Assembly (NCBI GenBank): GCA_963931865.1
Contig: OZ007509.1
Span: 12,451,671-12,515,670 of the forward strand
DNA from: Axinella damicornis
Taxonomy: Eukaryota; Porifera; Demospongiae; Axinellida; Axinellidae
Length of the DNA stretch: 64,000 nt
Direction of reading: 5' to 3'
The translations under genes and the position numbers were made by a program. The notes beneath the pieces were generated by a model that saw only the letters and a list, made by a program, of their open reading frames with translations, did not search any database and had not been told where the DNA came from. Shown here piece by piece: positions 33,889 through 47,800 of the stretch; position 1 is the first letter of the stretch, and each line of letters opens with the position of its first letter.

Positions 33889-35817
33889 GTCAACACAGGG
33901 TGCAAGACCTGACTATTTGTCATTTTCATGTGCTGTGCAACATTTGTATCCACGTACCATGTACCAGCGTAACATGCACTAGCTCTGTGTATATTCGAAT
34001 TCAAAGGTATATCCATTGAAGTTTGAACCATGCGCCTGCTCCAAAATCGGACTCCAAATTATTAACATCCTGGCCAACAAATCGAATTCTGAAACCACTA
34101 TAGCTCTTAATGCCCTCTCCATAATATGCATGCTATTATATGGTACATATACCGACGCAGGTTTATAGCCTCATTCCAATGGCAGACCTCGATCTGCGGC
34201 TGTGAGATAAAATCCGGACGGAGGCCTATTTAGGAGCATGCAATCAATTGATCATGAGGTTATCTTCTGACTATTAAGGTCAATCAGATGCAGACATGTA
34301 TTCCAGCCACACCCTGGCTATATATACATGTAGGTGCATTGGGTGCTGGCATGAGCTCAATCTTAATTGAGCTTAATTCACGCATAGAGCTATATAGGTG
34401 ACTCTCGCATGGCCCACTGACTGGCACAGCACAGTTATAACTCAAGAAACAACTAGGAAGCAAAAACCTGTCTTGTTCCCAGACCCTCGTCATTCTGTTC
34501 ATTTGTGAAACCTCAGGTGCATGTGCTACATGTAGCCAATAGTGTGAAGTTGTACTATATCCTTCTTCCTTCTGAGAGGGTCTGGGCACGAGACTACAAA
34601 AACCCTAGTACAACAGTATTAAAGCACCCATGGGAGCTCATGACAGCTTTTGCAGGCATTGGTTGGTAAAGAGTTAAACTAAACGTTGACTTTGTAGTGT
34701 TAGACTCGTTCCCAGGCCCACACGCGAAACGCGTGTGGGCCTGGACAATTCACTAGCTTCAGTCACAAACCAACAATTCCAAAATTAAACAAAAGTGCAA
34801 AGTAACAAACCACAATATGCAATAACAATAATTAGTACAAAACACGGTCTAAGAGGTAAACTCTAAAATTTGCTAGCAGTATGTGCATCCCATCAAAGAG
34901 TGGATTCCACCGTGTCTTCCGATGTGCCCAATGGTATGTAGCGACTACCATGGGAGTCTGCTCCCAAACCAAGATCACCCTAGCAGTAACAGAAATTGGA
35001 TAAAATTTTTATAGGTACATGTAATCATGGTCATGTAGCTTTAGCCTCATCCCTGGCCCAGGCCTTCTCTCCCCCGCGTTGCAAGCACAATTAAATGCTG
35101 GGCTTAGGTATGAGGCTAGCACAAGTGACTGTCATGAGAATCCAAAGGGGGCGTGATTATCTCTAGTGGTGCGTGAACAGTGCCTCTCTGGATCCCGAAA
35201 TCCAGCAGGGCAGTTGTCCAGCTACATACATGTGGCAGTGCATATGAGTTTGTGAGTAACAGAGTGGGGGTTCGTGGGGTAGGACTAGACTAGTGACGTG
35301 CATGGCCTTCGTAACAGAAGTGGGTTTGTCAGGGTGGTGGTATTGGACTCGTGATGCGCGCAACCTTTGTACTTCTTTCCTTGCGTTTCACCAGGGACGC
35401 TATCACTTAAGGCCATCAGTGGCATATAGCATGCAGGGGCCATGCTATATCATTGTACATGATTGTGGTTCAGAAGAGTTTGTCACACAGTGGATTGTAG
35501 GATATGAGTTCACAAAATTACTGATCATGAAACAGGAATAAATTTTGGCTATCTACACCTGATTCTGGTTTGGTACACATTCTACTGGGAGCTGTCCAGT
35601 GCTGGAGTCAAGTACAGATGTTACAGTAATCGGTGAGTACCAGCTGAAGCGAGTGATTCAGAAGCTCCTCGTAGAAGATCAACTTTCTTTTTGTTTAAAC
35701 ATTGCTGAATAGATAGCACTATCGTCACGCAGCATGAGTCCTCAATTTGTGCTGAACCAAATGCCGCTGAATACTAAACTAAGGCTGCCTTGTTTTCATC
35801 TGGACCTCAGACTCTAC
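33889..35817. other. Intergenic DNA between NDUFA1 and the exchanger gene
   Basis: No gene is supported. It contains MITE ends at about 34468-34597 (TAGTCTCG type; flanks caaaaacc), 34702-34744 (half element) and 35042-35118 (TAGCCTCA type). An open minus-strand stretch after an AG near 35615 could be a last exon of the exchanger, but this is unproven. Confidence 0.4.
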
Positions 35818-38800
35818 CTACATGTACACTGCCACACATCTACACTGTAAGTTATGTGCTTGAGGGAAAGCTTTACTCACACCCCCACACACCTCCTCCA
35901 CCTCTTCATCCTCCTCCTCCTCGTCCTGTTTGTTCCGGAAGGAGATCACCTTGTCCTCCTCTTCCTCTTCTTCCTCCGATAACTCAGACTCGGATATCTC
36001 ACTCTCCTCCAGCTGTTTGAACATGGTGTGTGTGTGAGATTTGACATTTGATGCAGAATTAGAAAGGATGCATAATTAGAGTGTCAACGGTAGGCACATA
36101 ATTTGTTCCTGTGGAGATATAGGTGCATGAGCGTAATAAGGTGCAACTATGGTACCACAACTAGTGATGCACCGATAATCAGATCGGTTACCGGTATCGG
36201 TGGATAATCACCTTTCTGAGGAGTATTGGTATCGGTAAATTCTACTGATAACTTGGCTGATAAATGCATATTGCATAACCACATGCTAGCGTTGTCAGTG
36301 TAGTGATTGTTGCAAAGTATAGGATGATGAGTAGAGTATGGAAGAAGTCACTAATTCGGGAGTTTATTCAGTCAGAGAGGATCCAAAGTTTGCTGTTTGC
36401 AGTGCTTGATGCCAAAAGATTTCACGAGGAGAGACAAACACGAGAACGGTTATCGGTATCGGCAGATATCTGGTGGTATATTATATTAACAGCAACAAAT
36501 AATTTTTACGGTCAGCCACGTGTAAACTAGTACTGAATTCACCTGTGCTACGCTCGATCACGGTCCTTCAAGTTCAAGCCTGCAGATGGACTCCTCGATC
36601 CCAAAAGATGTCTGTCACTCTCCGTTCATTCGCGAGGTATTGCCTCAGCAAATCGGGAGTGCTTGAATCGACAAATGGGTCGAAGCGGAAGGGAAGAAGT
36701 GCAGGCCATACAGGAGATACAGCCCAGAAGAACACTTTGTCGGTACGCCAGTGACGATGGCATAGCAGCAGCTCGTTCGTACATCTCTATTCTTGATACA
36801 ATGATCGTTAAAAAAATTTCATTGATGAGCTATACTACGATCTACGGTAATACAGGGTACTTTACCTGGCCATGTGTAGGCTTGCATTTTGAGCAGACAG
36901 GAACACACCAATCTGGGCAAAACGTATTAATGGCACGGCCACTGTGAGTGAATATAGGTAACAGGTAGCTGCATGGAGAGGGATGGAGAGGGATGGAGAG
37001 ATGGAGAGGGATGGAGAGACAAATAATCAGTTGTGGAATTTCAGCATGGACAATCAGCTCAATTGACAATTCAGGTCCTGTGTGTTGTACATGTATAATC
37101 ATGGCCGGCATGCTCTATATACATGTACATGTATGACTCAGGAGGGCTTACTCAAATCCTTCGCCACAAAACATTCTACAACACTAGAGCAGTTTTGGCT
37201 CCTCAAACAGCCTGGGAATGAGGCCAGGTTGACCCCTCAAACAGCCTGGGAATGAGGTCAGGGTGGCCTCTCAAACAGCCTGGGAATGAGGTCAGGTTGA
37301 CCCCTCAAACAGCCTGGGAATGAGGTCAGGTTGGCCCCTCAAACAGCCTGGGAATGAGGTCAGGGTGGCCTCTCAAACAGCCTGGGAATGAGGTCAGGTT
37401 GACCCCTCAAACAGCCTGGGAATGAGGTCAGGCTGGCCTATCAAACAGCCTGGGAATGAGGTCAGGTTGCCCCTCAAACAGCCTGGGAATGAGGTCAGGT
37501 TGCCCCTCAAACAGCCTGGGAATGAGGTCAGGTTGACCCCTCAAACAGCCTGGGAATAAGGTCAGGTTGACCCTAGGCCTGCACGATATCATTTTTTTCA
37601 CCCCACGGTATATCATCATGCATGATGCCACGATATTACTAAATATCGTACAAAAGTAGCCATACAGCTTGGCAAGGGCAGAGGTAAGGCAAGGTATAAC
37701 TAATAAAAGTACAATCTGGCTGTAAAGATTACCGTCCTTTGCTAAAACTTGGTGGCTTGCATACGCACGCGGCATTTCGAGCGGTCAGGTGATCGTGGTT
37801 TGCCTTTCTCGTCCGCTTCGACGCCAAAGTCGTTCCAAACAGCAGTAACAGCTTCATTTATTAACGAGATCTCGGCTTCACCTGCAGCAGAATCACCAGG
37901 CTCTGTAGAACCATCGCGTGTACGTCGCTCATCACTAGCGCTAGCTATAATATATACTGATCGACTATAAGTTGCCTCGTGCACTTACCGAATGTCCTAA
38001 TTATCCGTTTTTCAAAAATACTGTTCACGTCCAAAAAACGTACCGCCATGCACGCGATGACAGTAAATATCGCCATATTGTGCAGGCCTAGTTGACCCTC
38101 AAACAACCTGGGAATGAGGTCAGGGTGGCCCCTCAAACAGCGTGGGAATGAGGTAAGGTTGACCCCTCAAATAGCCTGGGAATGAGGTCAGGTTGACCCC
38201 TCAAACAGCCTGGGAATGAGGCCAGGGTGGCCCCTCAAACAGCCTGGGAATGAGGTCAGGTTGACCCCTCAAACAGCCTGGGAATGAGGTCAGGTTGACC
38301 CCTCAAACAGCCTGGGAATGAGGTCAGGGTGGCCTCTCAAACAGCCTGGGAATGAGGTCACGTTGACCCCTCAAACAGCCTGGGAATGAGGCCAGGGTGC
38401 CCCCTCAAACAGCCTGGGAATGCGGTCAGGTTGACCCCTAAAAACAGCTTGGGAATGAGGCCAGGTTGGCCTCTCAAACAGCCTGGGAATGAGGTCAGGC
38501 TGGCCCCTCAAACAGCCTGGGAATGAGGCCAGGTTGGTCTCAAACAGCCTGGGAATGAGGTCAGGTTGCCCCTCAAACAGCCTGGGAATGAGGTCAGGGT
38601 GGCCTCTCAAACAGCCTGGGAATGAGGTCAGGTTGACCCTCCTCAAACAGCCTGGGAATGAGGTCAGGGTGGCCCCTCAAACAGCCTGGGAATGAGGCCA
38701 AGTTGACCCCTCAAACAGCCTGGGAATGAAGTCAGGGTGGCCACTCTGCTATGAGGCCCGGCTAGCCTCCTGGAATGTGGCTAGGTTGAAATTACAGTTG

Positions 38801-41800
38801 CAGGCCTAGACTATAAGCTTATATACTGTACATGTACTTACAGGGTGTTCAATTTTGTCCATCTGGAAACGAACCAGTTACCCTTCCTGGGATCATAAGG
38901 GATTACCTCCACCTGTGAGATAAGAGGTACAAAGACATAAGTTGACAACCGTCAACAAACAGCCGCTAGAGATTCCGAAGAGTTCAACTACAGTAAGTTA
39001 CATGTAAACCTATACAACTGTTAGGAGTAACAGAAGACTCAATTTCTGGAGAAGTGGGACCTGTTCAACAATCATTTCTCAGGATCACTTTCACACACAC
39101 ATTCACATACCTCTTCAGTAAACCCAGGGTCATCCTGAACACCAACGCTGAAAGGAACGACAACAATGAGTATGCCTTCACAGAGGTCGAAATAAGGATT
39201 ACATGTTGAGCGGTCAAATGTCCTAGCACTTCAGATTTTGATTGGACATTTACAAAATATGTTAGGTCATGCCTGCGCCCGTCACCAAAAATAAATCACA
39301 AGAGCATGAATGTGTGTTCTCCAAGCTAGATTCAATCCATGTTGGTTGTGTGTATATGTGTATTGGGAAAAAAAAGAATTTGGTTGACTAGAACTGATGC
39401 ATAAAGAAAGAGAGAAAAAGAAATTGGCTGATTCGAACCAGGTACAGTGATTATGGGTCATTCACTTAGGTGATTGTATTCATGCATGTTGATCAGTCAC
39501 GCCTACCGAACAAGTGCAGTGTGTGGTCATTTTAGCTAAATGCACGGAAATTGACCGATGACCGCTCGACCTCTGCCTTCATGTGAGTGTACGAGTGGTC
39601 ATGCATCTCAGCACTCAAAGTGGGCATGTGGGTGCACATGCATATGTACTTATACAGTAATGGTATGCACTTTTCTACATCTACCGTAGTGTACGTATCA
39701 AGCGCCCACCACGGATCAAGCGCCCACCCCCCTGTTTTGGCTCAAGTTCCTGCACAGGGTCCAAAAGCAGTGTAGTAAGGGCCCACCCATCACAAAAGTT
39801 TTGAGCAGCATTTCTTAACCTCTAGGCGAGGTTGTGCATTCAAAAAGGCCGATTTACAGTCAACTACGGCGAGCTTAAAGACGCGCGATCAATTTCTATG
39901 CGTGAAAAATGGACTTAGATATTCATAGCCGGTCATTAGTATTCACAGCTTACCGCAGCGCTTGTTGTTTATACAGTGCTGAATGGGTGGGCGGATACTA
40001 CATGCCTAAGTAGTCTGAGTACGCATCTAGCGCCCACCCCCCTGTTCAGCGGGATTCTATTGACCCTGACCCCTGGGCGCTTAATACGTACACTACGGTA
40101 TGTGCTTTCAGCTAGTTATTAATTAGCATGATCTTTTCATCTTTCAGAGGAAAATCTTCATTCAAAAAGCTCCCCCCACTGGATGAAACCCTGCGTACAA
40201 AAACCTGGGGAAGTGGCTGGGAATGAGATAGCCGCTGTACACTTGAAACCCGGCCGGCCATGCTCTTTACTGATCACGTTCAGCAGTACATGTGGGTGGT
40301 TCAAGTAAAAACGGTACCTCATGTTATTGAAATAACAGAAAGCCACACCTACCTTAATTGACTGGAAAATGAATATTATTAAGGTACAGTTTTTACTTGA
40401 ACCACCCACACATGTAACTGGAGCAGCAACTCACTGTATCCGGAGGCACTGCAGGGCAAGTGTTGTGAGTCCCCCACAGAACAATACTGTTACCATGACG
40501 ATAACCAGCGTGGTGGTGAAGATGAGCTGCCTCTCCTCAGTCTGTGTGTTTCTGATAGCAAGGGCAAACGCAATGGCTCCTCGGAGGCCAGCAAAGACCA
40601 GCATGTGCTGGAAGCGGAAGTTGATTTTCTTGGCCCTCCCGAGGTTGAGGATGAAGGAGAAGATGTAGACATTTACAACACGCCCTGCAAAAATGGCTAC
40701 CTGGGGTCCAGTCAAGGATATACCTTGTACGAGAAACATTGTAGAAACACACACACACACACACACCATACACGTACACAAACACAGACAGACATACACA
40801 ACTCATCCTAGAATTTGGGTAATACCAAATGTTGTCAGGTCTATATTCCTACGTTACAGAGGTGGTTTTGGTGTGTCCATTACATCAGAGAGATATGACA
40901 GTTGACACACACAATCAGATGACCAGTGGTTCTATGCTTACTATTACTAGAGTCACTGCACCAATTCTGTAGATGGTAACAGTGACCTGCTCACAAGGGA
41001 GATCTGACCTACCCACATTCCAAAGTGGGTTATAGCTAATCCAGATTTATTTAGTGACCAAGTTAGCCTATATTCACTGAAGCCAATCTAGCCTTGTCCC
41101 TAGGCACTCCTAGCCTCGTTCCCAGTCCCACGCCCAGCTTTTCGTTGCTTGCAGCACCGTACTGCAAGCAACGAAAGCTGGGCGTGGGACTGGGAACGAG
41201 GCTAGGGCACTCCAGCTCCACTTTCTTCACCACACCCTTGAACTTTGAACTGGGTGAAGAAAAGACAGTAGAGCGGGAGACAGCCTGGGAATGAGGCTAA
41301 ACCCAATCCAGATTGGAATCCAAATTGGAATCCAAATTGGAAGTAATGTACTGTGTAAACGGAGCTTAGGGTAGGGACCCTCACAGCGAACCATGAAAGT
41401 AGTCTCACAGATCTCTGGATACAAATGCGAACAGGATAAAGCCGGGCACCCACTGATGGTTGGTGTACGTGAACAGTGAGAGCCCCATGTAGGAGAACAC
41501 AAAGTTCTCCGCCATGAAGTTGAGGAGCTCAAAGAGGTCCTTTGTCCGCTTCCGGGACTCCACCGAGAGGTTGAAGAAGGTGTAGTAGGATTGCATTATC
41601 CCGCAAAACAGCACTGCTACAATGCCTGTGGGAAGAGGAACATCAACATTATGTTCATACTCATATGCACAGTCACACATGCACCCTCACACTCACTCAC
41701 ATGCACTCACTCACACATATGCATTCTCACACTCATTCACATGCACACTCACTCACTCACACATACACTCTCACACACTCAAATTACAATGTACACTGTA

Positions 41801-44800
41801 CACCCACTCACACATGCACTCTCACTCACTCACATGCACTCTCACACCCACTCACACATGCACTCTCACACTCACTCACATGCACTCTCACCCACTCCAT
41901 GCACTCTCACACTCACTCACACATACTCTCATACTCACTCACACATGCACTCTCACCCACTCCATGCACTCTCACACCCACTCACACATGCACTCTCACA
42001 CTCACATGCACTCTCACCCACTCCATGCACTCTCACACCCACTCACACATGCACTCTCACACCCACTCACACATGCACTCTCACACACTCACATGCACTC
42101 TCACCCACTCCATGCACTCTCACACTCACTCACACATACTCTCATACTCACTCACACATGCACTCTCACCCACTCCATGCACTCTCACACCCACTCACAC
42201 ATGCACTCTCACACTCACATGCACTCTCACCCACTCCATGCACTCTCACACCCACTCACACATGCACTCTCACACCCACTCACTCACACATACTCTCATA
42301 CTCACTCACACATGCACTCTCACACCCACTCACACATGCACTCTCACACCCACTCACACATGCACTCTCACACCCACTCACATGCACTCTCACCCACTCC
42401 ATGCACTCTCACACCCACTCACACATGCACTCACACACACTCACATGCACTCTCACACCCACTTACACATGCACTCTCACACCCACTCACACATGCACTC
42501 TCACACCCACTCACACATGCACTCTCACACACTCACATGCACTCTCACACCCACTCACTCACACATACTCTCATACTCACTCACACATGCACTCTCACCC
42601 ACTCCATGCACTCTCACACCCACTCACACATGCACTCTCACACCCACTCACACATGCACTCTCACACCCACTCACATGCACTCTCACCCACTCCATGCAC
42701 TCTCACACCCACTCACACATGCACTCTCACACACTCACATGCACTCTCACACCCCTTACACATGCACTCTCACACCCACTCACACATGCACTCTCACACC
42801 CACATGCACTCACTCACATGCACTCACTCACACATACACACTCACATGCACTCTCACATATGCACTCACACACTCATTCACACGCACACTCACTCACACA
42901 TGCACTCACTCACAGACACACACGTCACCACCCACCCACTCACTAACCTGTAAGCTGGGCAAACTCGGCCAACAAGTAGGTGCTATATGACATGATCACA
43001 AACATGGAGGTCTCCAGGAGAGGGTACTCCCGAAGTTTGGAGAACTTCATTAGCTGAGAGGAACCAGTCAAGGAATCTTTTGATCACCTGGTGAATAATT
43101 TTTAGTATGTCAATACATCAAATTTCTGTGTGTGTGTGTGTGTGTGTGTCTGTGACTAACAGAAGTCAGGGGTTGGAGGGCGGACTAGATTAGTCATCGA
43201 TGCGTGCCACTTTCGTACTTGCTGATCTCAATGTCACATTAACGTGGGACCCAGTGTGAATGCTCCTTGCCAGAGATGCTACAACATAAGGCTGTCCGTG
43301 CTGCACAGAGAGCTGCCTCGTGCCAGACTCACACGGAAGCAAAGAGGGAGTGCAGAGATGATACAACACAAGGCTGTCCGTGCTGCACAGAGAGCTGCCT
43401 CGTGCCAGACTCACACGGAAGCAAAGAGGGAGCAGAGATGCTACAACACAAGGCTGTCCGTGCTGCACAGAGAGCTGCCTCGTGCCAGACTCACACGGCA
43501 GCAGAGTGAGCAGTAGCTGACGACTTGTACACATGTGTATTCATATGTAGGAACATTTCTTGGCTAGCTTATTACATGTAGCTTGTGTCCAGAAGTTATA
43601 CTCATTCCCGGCCATGCCAGACTGAATGTTCCCCATTCCCACATGACATGGGAACGAGACCAATACTTGGTATACCTACAGTATGAAACTGAATAGAGGA
43701 ATGGGCAGAGGATTACCACTTGCTCTAGACTAGCAGTTGCACAACACACTAAAAAGTACCTAACAGTTATGTTAGCCTCGTTCCCATGGGGATGAGGCTA
43801 CAGTTGTGTGTCATGTGGCCTCACGTAGCTTGTGCTAACTGGAGTGATCCATAAACTTGCCTCCTACAAGCAGCCTGGGAGCAAGGGATTAAGTGATGTG
43901 CTCAGAGTCTGCTGAAGTAGGCATAAGGCCTGAGGCATGATTTTCGAAGGTGAGCCTTCCCTGCCAGGCAGGCAGTAGCCACGTGCACTTGAACAATATA
44001 TACAACAATACATTGTAGACACGCAACCCCAAACTTTGACCAGATCTACACAATGTAGTCCCATAGTTATTCTCACTACATACTATATAATGTATGGTAA
44101 TCCCATGGTGATTCAGAAACTGCCTATAGACCCATTGCAGCTGACATCACCATTCGAGAATATGGACGGGCACGCCAACATGGCGGCTCTATTTTGCGTT
44201 TGTGGAGATTACAGCTTCTATGGCGATCTCGGCAAACACAGTCACGCACCAACAATGCTTCTAGTATGTGTTGAATTGAATGAAATGTGATTGATCGATG
44301 TAGGGCACGTTTCGATCGATACCACATATGAAGCCAATGTGAATCGGTACTCCAAGATGGCGGCTTCCGGATAGTATACGGAAATGCCACGAGTAATGTG
44401 ACATAAGTGCAATGGGTCTATACATGTAGTTGTACTGCAGTGGCCATCCCGCTAGAGGATACGAGGGCAGTGAGAAGTCCCATGGCACACCCGAGGAGGA
44501 AGGAACCCAGGAAGATGCCAATGAAGGTGCCGATGGACCGGAACAGGGCCAGCACCTCGAAGTGTCCAGACCCCTCCCCCGTACTGTACTCATCAATAGA
44601 CCTGCAAGGCGAGTGAGAGCAGTTGAACTCATCCGTGCACCCGATCGGCTTCATTCAATTAACAAGTATGTATGGACTTCTGTGTTGCCATGGATGCAGC
44701 CTAGCCTCGTTCCCAGGCGGGGGCCTGAGAACGAGGCTAGATGCAGCCACTGTGAGGAGTACCAGATGCAATACATGTACAACACATGCACATCCTGTTG

Positions 44801-47800
44801 TCAGTGAGTACATCAAATTGAAGTTGTCAACAAACATTTCATCATGAGCTCATGACCATGTGAGATGAGAGGATATGCATCATCATCCCTATCTACACCT
44901 TACAGAACCAACAGAACACTCCCTGGCCCAGTCAGTCTGTCACAGGCATGGGACAAAAACTGTGGCTAGGCAGTGATTAGAATGTAAGCTGCTTACACGT
45001 GCACATGTAGATGGTTATTGGCTGACTGGTGGTGAAATGTTCCCTGGCAGTAATACAACCTCCTTCATAAACGAGGGGCAACTGCACTCCTGGTAGCCAT
45101 TGCAATTGGTTGCAACTCGCTGGTAGTTCAAACATGTTCCAACTAACACACATTGTCACCAGTCAGTCGATCAAATCAGCAATGGCAGCCAAAGGGAAGA
45201 CAAGAAATTATTACAGCGCTCACAACTTCGCCAGCACGGTGAGTTTTGGCATGTAAGCGTCAGTGAACGGCAGCGATCACAACTGTGGTCAGAATCTTTG
45301 TGGGGCCTTCGTATGACTGTACAAGCTGGCAATGAAAGTCGAAGAGAGCGCTCGAGCAATGGCCGACGAGTTTCAACAACAAAATTACACATTTGGGTCA
45401 TTGCATAATAGCGATCACGACGATGTAGTCAGAATCTTTCTGAAGCAGTCAAACATGTTAACATTATGCAAACATTATATTGACAGTACGTGGCACAATA
45501 TTTCCCCTACCAGGAGTGTGGAGTGTAATAACATTGTACATAAACACACACACACACACATACACAATTGTGCATGCCCACGTACACACACACACACACA
45601 CACACACACCTAAAGAGCACGATAGCGACAGCATCATTCATGACACTCTCTCCAAACACTAGAGAGTAGAGGTCATGGTCCACTCTGAGGTCATGGAAGA
45701 TAGCCAGAACGGTCACTGCACAGGTACAGGGGGGAAGAGAAGAGAGAGAGAGGACATTATTAATAAGTGTCAGAGTTTCATTCTAACAAGAGCACTCACT
45801 ACACACTGTGTATGAGCTTGTACGTGTAGAAGCATTTGCACCTTGCAGTCTTACCTGTGGTACAATGTACATGTATGTTATTCCACAAACGGGAGGGACA
45901 TACCTAGCTACATGTATATATCTACTCAAGAGGGGCATAATGGCTGCTTCAGAGTGAGGCTTTATTACTCTAGTGATATTGCACAAATTACCTACATGTA
46001 CATGTACATGTAGGTACAGACCAGCTCAAGAGTAGCTTCAGTCGCCAATGCAGACATCGATAGCTATCATGCTTACATCGTTCTAAGAGTGCATCATGAC
46101 AGTGTGGCGGCGGAGGAAAGATGATGTCATTATGCACACAGTGTTCAAGTATCAAATGGTACGGAGATATATAGCCCCATACAGGCGATACTAGCCTCGT
46201 TCCCAGGCCCAAGAGAGGGTTCCGTCTCGGGCAATACCTATAGTACCACAACCATTACAATCTGTGGCAATTCCCTCCCCAGTCCCCACTCTAGAGAAGT
46301 AGAGACCCTGTGGTACATGTATTACATTCGGAGACTTCTCACACACCAGGATCAGTTGCTGAGATGAGGGACCCAAACAGCAATGATGGAATGATGGAGG
46401 CTCTGAACCCAGAGGGAATCGGGTAGCCAGTGAGGTTGGCGAAAGCAGAGCCAGCAGACTCAGCTGCGCTCAGTGAGTAGCCATACATCAGACCACTGGG
46501 GAAGACACAAAGAAATGGGGTAGCCACACCAGGGACCAGCAATTTGAGAAGGATCAGATTCAGACAGTGTGCTGGTTCAACTTTGCACTGACCACTCTAT
46601 ACTGACAAGCCACATTCAAGTTAAGGTTATGGGTTACTATTGCGCATGCATGGTGTATGCTTGTGGTTTACAGTCAACAGTGGAATGTGTACGCGACTTT
46701 GGCGTGAATTTTGTAGTGCTGAAGCCGTATAATCATATATTAGACTAGACTTCAATTCTACGAAGAAAGGGGCAGGGTGGCTCCACAAGTTTTACCAAGA
46801 TAAACATCCTGTTTGTGAGATACTGCGCGTTCTACTTGCCTGATCGGGCGAATGGCTTTGTGGTATGAACAACCATCACTCGTTTTTCCAACGGCAGCGA
46901 ACCCCTCCAGTCAGTTGAAAACTTCCCATAGATGCTGCCAAGCTGGCCTGTTAGCCCTTTCTGATGCAAAATCTGACGCCAAGTTTGCCAACTTGACCTT
47001 GAAATTTGATGCCACTGCTCATGTTGGCATGTCGTACTCACTGGCGCTAAGATCATACAAGCTAGAAGGTACTCATATTGCTGTTGTACGTCGTTTTTGT
47101 TTCTAGCTAGTTCCTGCACGGAGGGACAAATGTAGCTTGTACATTAATGAGCACACGGTTACAGGTACTTGTTGACTGGAAGTAAAATTACCGTGTATAT
47201 GGGCAGCAACACATCCTGGTGCTAATCTACTTATCCACGCATTCTTCAACTTTTGTCTTTCAAGTGCAGCACTGACTTTGTGCTGGGCGGGCTAAGAATT
47301 GGCATGGACTGTAGCTACTGTTATTGCATGGTATACACAGGTACACGTAATCTTAATATCGAAAGTGTTGAACTTATAATGGGTTATACCCTAAATAGAC
47401 ACACTGTGTTGATCAACTGCACCATACGTTTACACACAATGTACAGATGTACTCAGTGATTCTTTCGGTTCAAGAGGGGACAAAATCACAGCGTTGCAAA
47501 GTGAAGGTGGGAGACATGAGTTGCCTTGTACATACTGTAGTCTCCCGAAAATACGCACACTCCCATTTTCGCGTGAAGTTGTTGCAAATTAAATGGGTCA
47601 TTTATTTCTCGAAAGTATGCCCACCTTATTAGCTCAAACAAGAAAGCACTTGAATAGCTCAAAGTACTGTCAAAGAGATTGGACTAGAAAATGAAGGATG
47701 GTTATCGCAGTACTATCATGACATGAGACTGTATTAGTCCTGCTCACTAGGAGTAGTAGTAGTAAAGCCTCGCTAGAATGACCCACCTCCCTCTTTGAGC

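Noticed and set aside
37195..38745. CRISPR-like array (regular 35-bp repeats)
   Set aside because: There are no unique spacers: the whole unit repeats tandemly, in an intron of a eukaryotic gene.
41591..42990. Open frames of 440-450 codons on + (His/Thr/Ser/Leu repeats)
   Set aside because: They lie in a tandem repeat inside an exchanger intron, three frames are open at once, and the composition follows the repeat unit.
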